This document shows positions 56,592-64,000 of a DNA stretch of 64,000 nt, one piece after another. The notes below the pieces were generated by a model. The model made no database searches. It was given only the letters and a program-made list of their open reading frames with translations, and was not told the DNA's origin. Source of the DNA: an uncultured Lachnospiraceae bacterium. GTDB taxonomy: Bacteria > Bacillota > Clostridia > Lachnospirales > Lachnospiraceae. The stretch lies in assembly GCA_934899185.1 (NCBI GenBank), contig CAKXYI010000008.1, positions 29,904 to 93,903 of the forward strand, given 5' to 3'. Position 1 is the stretch's first letter. Every line of letters begins with the position of its first letter. Both the position numbers and the translations under genes were made by a program.

Positions 56592-57437
56592 ATGGCAGAA
56601 ATCATTGATGGAAAGAAGATCTCACAGGAGATCAAAGACGAATTAAAGGGAAAAGTTGCCGCTATGCATGCGCAAGGACAGGAAGTTACCTTAGCAGTGA
56701 TTCTGGTAGGACAGGATCCGGCATCCTGCGTCTATGTACGCAATAAGAAAAGAGCCTGTGAGTACATCGGCATCCGTTCTCTGTCCTATGAATTGGCAGA
56801 AGACACCAGCGAAGAAGAAGTGCTGGCGCTCATTGACAAATTAAATGTCGACAAGGATGTCAATGGTATTTTGGTACAGTTACCGCTACCGAAACATATG
56901 GATGAGGACAAGATCACCAGAGCCATTGATCCGCTTAAGGATGTCGATGGTTTTCACCCGCAGAACGTCGGTGCGCTTTCCATCGGTCTGCCGGGCTTTG
57001 TATCCTGCACACCGGCAGGCATCATCCAGTTGTTAAAGCGCAGTCATATTGACATGGAAGGCAAGCATTGTGTGATCGTAGGACGCAGCAATATCGTTGG
57101 CAAACCGATGGCACTTCTGATGCTGCGAGAAAATGCGACGGTCACTGTGACCCATTCCAAGACCAAAGATCTTGCATCTGTGACCAGACAGGCAGATATC
57201 CTGATCGTTGCGATCGGCAAGAAGCAGTTTATTACGGCAGACTATGTCAAAGAAGGAGCCGTTGTCATTGATGTTGGTATGCATCGGGATGAGAACAACC
57301 ATTTGTGTGGGGATGTGGCATATGACGAGGTTGCACCGCATTGTTCCGCCATTACACCGGTTCCGGGTGGCGTTGGACCAATGACGATCGCTATGCTCAT
57401 GCATAATTGTCTGGAATCCGTTGATCTGCAAAAATAG
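56592..57437 (+). CDS. folD: Methylenetetrahydrofolate dehydrogenase/cyclohydrolase
   Basis: Bifunctional enzyme interconverting 5,10-methylene-, methenyl- and 10-formyl-tetrahydrofolate. It shows VYVRNKKRACEYIGI with the catalytic lysine, GILVQLPLPKH, and the NAD(P)-site GRSNIVGKPMALLML. PVPGGVGPMT is near the end. The 281-residue length is typical. It sits directly after fhs, so the two form a one-carbon unit. Confidence 0.97.
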   Translation: MAEIIDGKKISQEIKDELKGKVAAMHAQGQEVTLAVILVGQDPASCVYVRNKKRACEYIGIRSLSYELAEDTSEEEVLALIDKLNVDKDVNGILVQLPLPKHMDEDKITRAIDPLKDVDGFHPQNVGALSIGLPGFVSCTPAGIIQLLKRSHIDMEGKHCVIVGRSNIVGKPMALLMLRENATVTVTHSKTKDLASVTRQADILIVAIGKKQFITADYVKEGAVVIDVGMHRDENNHLCGDVAYDEVAPHCSAITPVPGGVGPMTIAMLMHNCLESVDLQK

Positions 57438-57446
57438 GAGATTGCT

Positions 57447-58637
57447 ATGAAATGTAGTAAATGTGGAGCCGAGATTGATGCCGGCAGTGTTTTTTGTAAA
57501 AAATGTGGAGAACCGGTGCAGATGGTGCCGGATTACAATATCTTAGAGGATGACTTCCTGGTAGCCCTTCTGGAAGAAGAAAAATCAGCCGGAAAAATGG
57601 AAGATCAGCTGGAGACAGCCGGACAAAATGTTCAGGCGGGTAAGAAGACTTCTGTCGGTGGCAAGAGTGCTTCTGCCGCTCAAAAAACAGTAGAAGAAAA
57701 GCCGGAAAAGAAAAAGGGCTTTGCGGGGCTTTGGGCAAATAAGAAGGCAAGAGCCGGTCTGATCGGCGGGATTATTGCCCTGTGTCTTGTGTTAATCTTG
57801 TTGACCGTTTATATGACATCTTATGATCATTATGTCGCCAAGGGCAAGACCTTGGATGCAAAAGAGGATTATACCGGTGCGTTGACCTATTACAATCGTG
57901 CCATAGAAAAAAATGATACCAAGACCAAGGCAAAGATCCTTGCAGCCAATGACTATATCAAGTTGGAAGAATATGATACAGCGGAAAGTTTATTATTAGA
58001 GGTGATCGGTCAAGATGATGATAATGTTTCTGCCTACAAATCGCTGATCGTTCTTTATCTGACTACAGGCGATTATGATAAGTTGACCTACTTACAAACC
58101 CAGACTTCCAGCCAGAAGGTATTGGATCTCTTTAATGACAATCTTTTGTCTGCACCGGTCTTTTCCATAGACGGAGGAAAATATGACGATGATGTCACAA
58201 TCGAGCTTTCCTGCAAGACAGGGAAGATTTATTATACCTTAGATGGCAGTGATCCAACCGAGGGCGGTATTCTTTATACGGAAGCCTTTACTTTAGAGGA
58301 GGGCACGACGACGGTCAAGGCTGTATGTGAAAATGACGACAAGACCAGTCAGGTAGTTGAAAAGAAATATAAGATTACCTATGCTGACCCGGATTATCCG
58401 GTTGTTACTCCATCCGGCGGCAGTTTCACGACACCGACGACTATCACGGTGGAGGTGCCGGAAGGCGCGAGCGTCTATTATACCTGGGACGGTACGACAC
58501 CGACACAGGCTTCTGCTAAGTACACAGGACCGATCGAGATGATGGAGGGCAACAATATTTTATCTCTGATCCTTGTGGACAAGCATGGCAAGACCAGTGA
58601 TGTTTTAGAGTGTAATTACAAATATATACCACAATAA
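57447..58637 (+). CDS. Zinc-ribbon, TPR and chitobiase-type domain membrane protein
   Basis: A 396-residue protein of mixed parts. Residues 1-24 form a zinc ribbon (CSKCGAEI and CKKCGEP). A Lys/Glu-rich linker leads to one membrane helix (about 109-130). The outer part has TPR-like helices (about 135-225, with A-x-Y-x-x-A patterns) and two CHB_HEX_C-type beta domains (about 235-310 and 320-395, each with [10 protein letters not shown] or [10 protein letters not shown]). A cytoplasmic ribbon and extracytoplasmic domains suggest a one-pass envelope protein. It follows folD by nine bases, but a folate role is unlikely. The function is unknown. Confidence 0.8.
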   Translation: MKCSKCGAEIDAGSVFCKKCGEPVQMVPDYNILEDDFLVALLEEEKSAGKMEDQLETAGQNVQAGKKTSVGGKSASAAQKTVEEKPEKKKGFAGLWANKKARAGLIGGIIALCLVLILLTVYMTSYDHYVAKGKTLDAKEDYTGALTYYNRAIEKNDTKTKAKILAANDYIKLEEYDTAESLLLEVIGQDDDNVSAYKSLIVLYLTTGDYDKLTYLQTQTSSQKVLDLFNDNLLSAPVFSIDGGKYDDDVTIELSCKTGKIYYTLDGSDPTEGGILYTEAFTLEEGTTTVKAVCENDDKTSQVVEKKYKITYADPDYPVVTPSGGSFTTPTTITVEVPEGASVYYTWDGTTPTQASAKYTGPIEMMEGNNILSLILVDKHGKTSDVLECNYKYIPQ

Positions 58638-58641
58638 GAAA

Positions 58642-58684
58642 AAAGCATTAAGACCGCAGGGATTTCCTGTGGCTTTAATGCTTT
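58642..58684 (+). terminator. Strong hairpin between the zinc-ribbon gene and rlmH
   Basis: AAAGCATTAA (58642-58651) pairs with TTAATGCTTT (58675-58684), and CCGCAGG (58654-58660) with CCTGTGG (58666-58672), loop GATTT. Only a short T-run follows, and the rlmH ribosome site begins nine bases later. It may be a partial terminator or attenuator. Confidence 0.65.
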
Positions 58685-58707
58685 GCTTATATGGAGGAAA
58701 TTCAGGT

Positions 58708-59187
58708 ATGAATATTACCATCTTGTGTGTCGGACAGATCAAGGAAAAATATTTTCGTGATGCGATCGCAGAATATCAAAAGCGTCTGAGCCGCTATTGC
58801 AAATTGCAGATTATCGAAGTTGCCGATGAAAAGACCAAGGAAAATGCGTCCGAGGCGGAAAACGATTTGATCCGTAAAAAAGAAGGAGAACGGATCCTGA
58901 AACATATCAAAGACAGCGATTATTGTATTAGCTTAGAGATCGATGGAAAGATGCTGACATCGGAAGGCTTATCCAAGGAGATCGACCGTTTGGGACTGGC
59001 GGGTAAGTCCAGTCTGGTCTTTGTGATCGGTGGTTCGATTGGTCTGGATACCGCTGTTTTAAAACGCAGCGACTATGCCTTGAGTTTTTCCAAAATGACC
59101 TTTCCACATCAGTTGATGCGGGTCATTCTTTTGGAACAGATCTACCGGTCTTACCGCATTATGCGTGGCGAGCCATATCACAAGTAA
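58708..59187 (+). CDS. rlmH: 23S rRNA (pseudouridine1915-N3)-methyltransferase
   Basis: SPOUT-class methyltransferase acting on helix 69 of 23S rRNA in assembled 70S ribosomes. It shows [16 protein letters not shown] at the start, [10 protein letters not shown] in the knotted SAM site, and the C-terminal [26 protein letters not shown]. At 159 residues it matches the family. The ATG at 58708 is chosen since GGAGG lies about ten bases upstream; an earlier start at 58669 would lie inside the hairpin. Confidence 0.96.
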   Translation: MNITILCVGQIKEKYFRDAIAEYQKRLSRYCKLQIIEVADEKTKENASEAENDLIRKKEGERILKHIKDSDYCISLEIDGKMLTSEGLSKEIDRLGLAGKSSLVFVIGGSIGLDTAVLKRSDYALSFSKMTFPHQLMRVILLEQIYRSYRIMRGEPYHK

Positions 59188-59201
59188 AAAGACCTTTTGA
59201 G

Positions 59202-59230
59202 GCATATGTTTCTGGCATGACTCATATACT
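59202..59230 (+). promoter_or_regulatory. Sigma-E-like sporulation promoter upstream of yqfC
   Basis: GCATATG (59202-59208), a 14-base spacer, CATATACT (59223-59230). This matches the Bacillus mother-cell sigma-E pattern (KMATATT, 14-15 bases, CATACAHT) with one change in the -10. In Bacillus yqfC and yqfD are sigma-E genes. The predicted start falls near 59236-59238, at the start codon, so the mRNA would be almost leaderless. Confidence 0.6.
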
Positions 59231-59235
59231 GCATT

Positions 59236-59526
59236 ATGATGAAAAATGATAAGAGGACGATCGGCAATCTTTTAGAACGGGAGGAACCGCTGGAAAATCC
59301 TTTGATGATCGGTATGATCCAATTGACCCTTCTGGGAAATCGCAGCGCCTTGATCGAAAATTACAAGGGTCTGATCGAGTATCATGACAAACTGATCATT
59401 GTGCAGTCCAAGGAGGAGGAAGTTAGTATTTTGGGAGATCATCTGCGGATCTGCTATTATACTAGGACCGAGATGCAGATTGCCGGAAACATTGAAAAAA
59501 TAGAGGTAAAGGAAAAGAATCATTGA
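59236..59526 (+). CDS. yqfC: Sporulation protein YqfC (YabP/YqfC family)
   Basis: A 96-residue protein of the YabP/YqfC family, with LENPLMIGMIQLTLLGNRSALIENYKGLIEY and ILGDHLRICYYTRTEMQIAGNIEKIEV matching the short beta-rich fold. Made in the mother cell in Bacillus; exact role unknown. No clear ribosome site precedes the start at 59236 (or 59239). The end overlaps the TTG start of yqfD by three bases. Confidence 0.9.
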   Translation: MMKNDKRTIGNLLEREEPLENPLMIGMIQLTLLGNRSALIENYKGLIEYHDKLIIVQSKEEEVSILGDHLRICYYTRTEMQIAGNIEKIEVKEKNH

Positions 59527-60758
59527 TCTTATTTCGTTTTCTTAAAGGTTATGTGTGCCTGACGTTTACCGGAGATGATCTTCCCCGTCTGATCAGAATA
59601 TGTATTAGCCGGGGGATTTTTTTATGGAATGTAAAAAGTCAGGATCCTTATCATATGCAGGCCATGCTCTACGGAAACGATGTCTGGAAACTGCATGACA
59701 TACTGCATAAGACCAAATCCAGGGTGTGGATCCAAAAGAAGATCGGTCTGCCTTTTTCTTTGCACAGATACCGTCACAAGGCTGGCTACGTCCTAGGCAT
59801 CTTCGCCATGCTTATCCTTCTTTTTTATGTCTCAGGCTATATCTGGATGATCCGAGTGTCGGGCAATTCTTTTATGACGGAGGAAATGTTGGAATCCTAT
59901 CTGAATCAGAAAGGACAGGGGATCGGTAGCAAAAAGAAGAATATGGATTGTGAGATTCTGGAAAAAGAGATCTTAGCAGATTTCCCGGAGGTCATCTGGG
60001 TGTCGGTTTCTATGAAAGGTTCCTCCCTACAGATCGCCCTGAAAGAAAAGATGGCGGCAGCCGAAGAAGCGCAGGCGGAAGAAGAAAGCGGCATGGACCT
60101 GCTTGCACCATGCGATGGTAAGGTCACGTCTCTTTATGTGCGCGATGGAACGGCGGCGGTGGAAAAGGGAAGCGATGTCAAAAAGGGGGATGTCCTGATT
60201 TATGGCTGGATCGCCATCACCAATGATGCCGGAGACCAGACTTTGGCATATGCACCCAAAAATGCAGACGGGGATGTTTTGATCGAGGGCGTCTATGCCT
60301 TTTCCTTTGCAGAAGAAATGACCTATCAGAAAAGGATCGAGACGGGGCAGAGCAGGGAATACCCTGTCTTTGGCACGAGTAACTCTTATTTTAATGTCAT
60401 TCCCTATATGTTAGGGAAAACGCAGCATACAACCTTAAGAGAAATCCATCCGATCTCCCTGGGAGGTGTTTTTGATCTTCCTATCTATTGCAACTATTTG
60501 ACAGAAAAATCCTATAAATTGCAGAAGACGTCACATAGTAAAAAAGAAATGCAGGAAATCATGCAAATACATCTTGGCGACTTGCAAAAAAACTTTGAGG
60601 AAAAAGGTATTCAAATAATGGATAAAAATGTTATTATGGAATACAGTAATGATTTGTGCATCATGCACGGAGAATTGCTCTTGCAATCTCCGGCGACCGA
60701 AAAGAAACAAACGGTCCTGCCGGAAATATCCGATATAAAGGAAAGCATTTATGAGTGA
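59523..60758 (+). CDS. yqfD: Sporulation protein YqfD
   Basis: A 411-residue membrane protein of the YqfD stage IV sporulation family. One membrane helix (about residues 88-110, GYVLGIFAMLILLFYVSGYIW) separates a short cytoplasmic part from a large outer part with FPEVIWVSVSMKGSSLQIALKEK and APCDGKVTSLYVRDGTAAV, a lipoyl/barrel-sandwich-like segment. The start is TTG at 59523, overlapping the yqfC stop. It precedes phoH with an eight-base overlap, the same order as in Bacillus. Confidence 0.92.
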   Translation: MILFRFLKGYVCLTFTGDDLPRLIRICISRGIFLWNVKSQDPYHMQAMLYGNDVWKLHDILHKTKSRVWIQKKIGLPFSLHRYRHKAGYVLGIFAMLILLFYVSGYIWMIRVSGNSFMTEEMLESYLNQKGQGIGSKKKNMDCEILEKEILADFPEVIWVSVSMKGSSLQIALKEKMAAAEEAQAEEESGMDLLAPCDGKVTSLYVRDGTAAVEKGSDVKKGDVLIYGWIAITNDAGDQTLAYAPKNADGDVLIEGVYAFSFAEEMTYQKRIETGQSREYPVFGTSNSYFNVIPYMLGKTQHTTLREIHPISLGGVFDLPIYCNYLTEKSYKLQKTSHSKKEMQEIMQIHLGDLQKNFEEKGIQIMDKNVIMEYSNDLCIMHGELLLQSPATEKKQTVLPEISDIKESIYE

Positions 60759-61773
60759 AAAAGAATGTATTCTTGATATACCAGTAGAACATCTGGAGAA
60801 TATCTTTGGTCAGTTTGATGCCAATATTAAACTGATTGAACAGACACTTTCGGTTACCTTTATTGCGCGCGACGACCGCCTAAAGGTGATCGGAGAGGAA
60901 GACAAGATCGAAAGTGCGGCTGATATTATGCAGCGTCTTTATGCACTTTCAAAAAAGGGAGAGACGATCACCAAGCAGGAAGTTAATTATCTGCTAGGGC
61001 TGACCGAACAGAAACTGCCGACCAAAGCGGTGGAAGATTTAGCAGACGATTGTATCTGTCACACGACCTCAGGTAAGCCGATCAGGCCTAAGACGATCGG
61101 GCAAAAAGCTTATGTGGATGCAATCCGGGATCAGATGATCACCTTTGGCATCGGTCCGGCAGGTACCGGTAAGACATACCTTGCCATGGCAATGGCGATC
61201 ACTGCCTTTCAGCGGGAAGAAGTCAGCCGCATCATCCTGACACGACCGGCGATCGAAGCCGGAGAAAAACTGGGATTTTTGCCGGGAGATATGCAGAGCA
61301 AGGTAGATCCTTATCTGCGTCCTTTGTATGATGCCCTTTATCAGATCATGGGAGCGGAGAGTTTTGCGCGCAATATGGAAAAAGGTCTGATCGAGGTGGC
61401 ACCGCTTGCTTATATGCGAGGCAGAACGCTGGATAATGCCTTTATCATATTGGATGAGGCACAGAATACGACACCGGCGCAGATGAAGATGTTTCTGACC
61501 CGTATCGGTTTTGGTTCCAAGGCGGTCATCACGGGAGATGCGACACAAAAGGATCTTCCGGCAAGTGTCAGGTCTGGGCTGGATGTGGCTGTGGATGTCC
61601 TTAGCAGTGTAGATGAGATTAGCATCTGCAAATTAAGCGGTGCGGATGTTGTCCGACATCCTCTGGTACAAAAGATCGTACACGCATACGAGGCCTACGA
61701 GAAGAAGGAAGAGACGAAAAACAAAAAGAAAAAGGTTGGAAAGACACATGGAAAAGACCGTGGAAGAAAATAA
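60751..61773 (+). CDS. phoH: PhoH family ATPase
   Basis: A 340-residue cytosolic protein with an N-terminal KH-like segment (about 1-90) and a superfamily I-like ATPase core: GPAGTGKTYLAMAMA (Walker A, near residue 137), LTRPAIEAGEKLGFLPGD and IILDEAQNTTPAQMKMFLTR (Walker B). PhoH proteins are predicted RNA-linked ATPases, consistently next to ybeY. A Lys-rich tail ends the protein. The next gene begins inside its 3' end. Confidence 0.95.
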   Translation: MSEKECILDIPVEHLENIFGQFDANIKLIEQTLSVTFIARDDRLKVIGEEDKIESAADIMQRLYALSKKGETITKQEVNYLLGLTEQKLPTKAVEDLADDCICHTTSGKPIRPKTIGQKAYVDAIRDQMITFGIGPAGTGKTYLAMAMAITAFQREEVSRIILTRPAIEAGEKLGFLPGDMQSKVDPYLRPLYDALYQIMGAESFARNMEKGLIEVAPLAYMRGRTLDNAFIILDEAQNTTPAQMKMFLTRIGFGSKAVITGDATQKDLPASVRSGLDVAVDVLSSVDEISICKLSGADVVRHPLVQKIVHAYEAYEKKEETKNKKKKVGKTHGKDRGRK

Positions 61774-62947
61774 TATTTCCTGCAAAAGACTGGCATACTG
61801 TCTGGGTATGGGACTTCTTTTCCTGGCGGGGCAGGTCATCCTGTGTCTGGGACAAGAGATCCTTTTGGATCAACTCTTATGCCTTGTGACTTTAGACATC
61901 AGTTTCTTTCTGATCTTTGTGCTTGCTTTGATGAAGCATCGCTTATTAGGAGAACTTCCCCAGAAGCAGTCCGCTTCTTACCAAAAGGTATTTTTATCTG
62001 TCTTGCTGGCGTGGGTAGTCTTACTTGCAGGAGCCTTTTGTCCGCATTTTTTTGCACCAATCTTGCTCATCGGCATACTTTTATTTCCAGCAATAGATGA
62101 TGTGCTTTCCTTAGGACTTGGGCTTTATATGGTATTGCTCTTGGGAATTACACAAAGTCTCAGCCTGTATGAGATCGTCTGCTATAGTCTCCTGATCATC
62201 TGCGGTATTTTATTGACCCCTTATTTGCAAGGCAGGGAAAAAGTTTCGTTTTTGGGTATTCATTTGCTTTATTTTGTCTTGGGATTTTTACTGCCAATCA
62301 TATTTTATTATCTTTCCCATCATACACTGGAAAGCAGCCAGATCTTGTGGGGCTTGGGGAATGGTCTGGTCTACACTTTTGTGGTGCTTACCATGGTTCC
62401 CTGGCTACTGCAAAAAAATCAGACAGAATTGGAAGAATCATACCGGCTTTTTTTAGAAGATACCTATCCGCTGGTCATGGATATCCGGCGTTTTTCTATG
62501 GCAGAATACAATCACGGCAGGCGGGTCTCACGTCTGGCGGGGATCTGTGCAAATGAGATCGGTGCAGATGCACCTTGTGCCATGATGGCAGGATTTTATT
62601 ACCGACTGGGCAAGATGGAAGGCGAGCCGGAGATCGACAATGCACTGCGGCTGGCAAACAACCATTGTTTTCCGACCGATGTCATGGCGGTCATGGAGGA
62701 ATACGGTGGCATTTTACGCCTGCCACAGACACCGGAATCGGCGATCGTGCACATGGTAGATGCCCTGGTGACCAAGATCGAACTTTTGGATCAGGATACT
62801 ATGTCTAGCACATGGAACCAAGATATGGTAATATATCAGACGTTGAATGAATTATCGCAAAAGGGGATCTATGACGAGTCGGGGATCAGCATCAACCAGT
62901 TTTTGAAGATCCGTGAGAAATTAGTCCGGGAGGATTCTTTGTTATGA
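61748..62947 (+). CDS. Shortened YqfF/PgpH-like membrane protein with a degenerate HD domain
   Basis: This gene stands where Bacillus has yqfF/pgpH (c-di-AMP phosphodiesterase, about 700 residues), between phoH and ybeY. The 399-residue product has about seven membrane segments (residues 14-220) and a cytoplasmic HD-like part (about 230-399), but no extracytoplasmic 7TMR-HDED domain. The HD motif YYHDIGK of PgpH is YYRLGK here (residues 284-289): the His-Asp pair is gone. His256 (YNHGRRVSRL) remains. The start overlaps phoH by 26 bases. It is probably inactive as a phosphodiesterase and may bind nucleotide or have another role. Confidence 0.8.
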   Translation: MEKTVEENNISCKRLAYCLGMGLLFLAGQVILCLGQEILLDQLLCLVTLDISFFLIFVLALMKHRLLGELPQKQSASYQKVFLSVLLAWVVLLAGAFCPHFFAPILLIGILLFPAIDDVLSLGLGLYMVLLLGITQSLSLYEIVCYSLLIICGILLTPYLQGREKVSFLGIHLLYFVLGFLLPIIFYYLSHHTLESSQILWGLGNGLVYTFVVLTMVPWLLQKNQTELEESYRLFLEDTYPLVMDIRRFSMAEYNHGRRVSRLAGICANEIGADAPCAMMAGFYYRLGKMEGEPEIDNALRLANNHCFPTDVMAVMEEYGGILRLPQTPESAIVHMVDALVTKIELLDQDTMSSTWNQDMVIYQTLNELSQKGIYDESGISINQFLKIREKLVREDSLL

Positions 62948-63447
62948 CATTATTATTAGAAGAAGAGGTGGATATCCCATTTTCCTTTGACTACCGCAAG
63001 GTGGCAGCGGAGGTCATTGATAAGGCTTTGGAAGTGGAAGAGTTTCCATACGAAGTCGAGGTGAGTCTGGTACTTACCGATGACGCGGCGATCCATGAAT
63101 TAAACCAGCAATTCCGGGAGATGGACCGGTCTACGGATGTCTTGTCTTTTCCTATGATGGATTATCCGGCACCGGGAGACTTTTCTTTGCTTGATCTGTC
63201 GGCAACATCAGAAAATGATGAACTGATCTTAGGTGATATTGTGATCTCTGTAGATCATGTTTTGGCGCAGGCAAAAGAATACGGACATTCCCGGAAGAGG
63301 GAATATGCTTTTTTGATCGCACACAGTATGCTGCATCTGATGGGCTATGACCACATGACCCCGGATGAGGCAGCCCTTATGGAAGAAAAACAGTCTTATA
63401 TCTTAGATTTATTACATATTACGAGGGAGGAAGAAAAGAATGTCTAA
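62944..63447 (+). CDS. ybeY: Endoribonuclease YbeY (16S rRNA maturation)
   Basis: Zinc-dependent endoribonuclease involved in 16S rRNA 3'-end maturation and ribosome quality control. The metal motif H-x3-H-x5-H is complete in HSMLHLMGYDH. STDVLSFPM is the other family block. The length of 167 residues is normal. It overlaps the upstream gene by four bases (ATGA) and the next by eight, keeping the phoH-yqfF-ybeY order. Confidence 0.97.
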   Translation: MTLLLEEEVDIPFSFDYRKVAAEVIDKALEVEEFPYEVEVSLVLTDDAAIHELNQQFREMDRSTDVLSFPMMDYPAPGDFSLLDLSATSENDELILGDIVISVDHVLAQAKEYGHSRKREYAFLIAHSMLHLMGYDHMTPDEAALMEEKQSYILDLLHITREEEKNV

Positions 63448-64000
63448 GAAAGCATTGATCGGCATTATCTGTGCCGTTGTAGTGGCGCTCGCAGGGGGCA
63501 CTGCTGCATTTGTTGTTACACATCAGAAAAAAGATGATGGGCAGACCAAAGAGGTCGTTGAAAAAGAGGAAGAAGTCAACCATGACGGACAGGTCAAATC
63601 TTATCTGACCGGAGAATGGGTAGATCAGTCGATCGGCCGCAGTCGTGCCGTTGCCGTCATGACAGAGAATACCAAAGCGGCGCTGCCGCAGTACGGTATC
63701 AATTCTGCCGGCGTTTTGTATGAGGCACCTGTAGAGGGATCTATCACTAGAATGATGGCAATTTATGAAGATTATTCTGATTTGACCCAAATTGGAAATG
63801 TGCGTAGTTGTCGTCCATATTATGCCCAGTTTGCTGCAGAGTTTGATGCTATCTATGTGCATTTCGGACAGAGCGTGCAGGGCGAGCAGTTGCTTGCTAC
63901 CGGTATTGTGGACAATCTGAGTGGTCTGGACGGATCTTTGGGAGATACATTCTACCGTACCAGCGAACATGCTGCACCACACAATGCATATACGAGTGCA
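63440..64000 (+). CDS. DUF3048 (YerB-like) protein, N-terminal part
   Basis: The frame runs off the right edge after 187 codons. An N-terminal hydrophobic segment (ALIGIICAVVVALAGGTAAF) anchors or exports the protein; its cysteine is too near the N-terminus for a convincing lipobox. A charged linker follows, then a DUF3048 domain with AVMTENTKAALPQYGINSAGVLYEAPVEG and GNVRSCRPYYAQFAAEFDAIYVHFG. GGGAGG lies nine bases before the ATG, which overlaps the end of ybeY. YerB-type proteins are extracytoplasmic with unknown function. Confidence 0.88.
   Translation, partial: MSKKALIGIICAVVVALAGGTAAFVVTHQKKDDGQTKEVVEKEEEVNHDGQVKSYLTGEWVDQSIGRSRAVAVMTENTKAALPQYGINSAGVLYEAPVEGSITRMMAIYEDYSDLTQIGNVRSCRPYYAQFAAEFDAIYVHFGQSVQGEQLLATGIVDNLSGLDGSLGDTFYRTSEHAAPHNAYTSA

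Overview
This 64 kb stretch looks like core chromosome of an anaerobic, spore-forming Firmicute of the class Clostridia, most like Lachnospiraceae. The evidence is oxygen-independent class III ribonucleotide reductase, formate-tetrahydrofolate ligase with FolD, a CIRCE/HrcA-type groESL site, a T-box in front of leuS, Rex, the sporulation block yqfC-yqfD-phoH-yqfF-like-ybeY, a TepA and SpoIIIE/FtsK pair, and a small cysteine-rich protein of the kind seen in Lachnospiraceae genomes. Genes are dense, mostly on the + strand, with strong AGGAGG-type ribosome sites and frequent ATGA/TAATG overlaps. I saw no rRNA, tRNA, CRISPR, prophage or transposase gene.

Layout. 1-5.3 kb: pgeF, a PDZ/radical-SAM DUF512 protein, der, plsY, gpsA. 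5.3-9.2 kb: anaerobic nucleotide supply (NrdR-type operator, nrdD, nrdG, dut, an atypical phosphoribosyltransferase-like protein). 9.2-18.1 kb: a type IIA topoisomerase pair followed by a folate block (folC, folE, an HD-domain protein, folP, fused folBK) and a CPBP membrane protease. 18.1-25 kb: mgsA, DUF308 and DUF2974 proteins, groES-groEL, degV, purA. 25-28.6 kb: a Gld-like ABC exporter with fused permease/auxiliary subunit and a DUF4340 partner. 28.6-30 kb: a small membrane protein and a SEC-C protein transcribed away from each other on either side of a roughly 0.6 kb imperfect palindrome. 30-33.6 kb: the aroF-tyrA-aroA operon on the - strand. 33.6-42 kb: a surface protein, leuS with a compact T-box leader, small lineage-type genes, icd and an ABC-F protein. 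42-50 kb: rex, a coiled-coil protein, nnr, alr, a mazF with no adjacent antitoxin, a CNNM/CBS transporter-like protein, yebC, glgA. 50-64 kb: tepA, uppP, ftsK/spoIIIE, fhs, folD, a zinc-ribbon/TPR membrane protein, rlmH, the sporulation/ribosome block, and the start of a DUF3048 gene.

Metabolic links: folate synthesis (9-17 kb) supplies the cofactor used by fhs and folD (55-57 kb); nrdDG, dut and purA serve nucleotide supply; the aro operon feeds aromatic amino acids. Readable regulation includes NrdR, CIRCE, a T-box and many sigma-A promoters with 16-17 bp spacers, plus one sigma-E-like promoter.

The most unusual items are the 28.9-29.5 kb palindrome with outward-facing promoters at its ends and a branched centre, the shortened yqfF/pgpH homologue that has lost its HD dipeptide, the very short leuS T-box leader, the phosphoribosyltransferase-like protein without its PRPP acidic pair, and the HD protein with a cysteine cluster inside the folate operon. 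Everything was read by eye; no database search or folding program was run.
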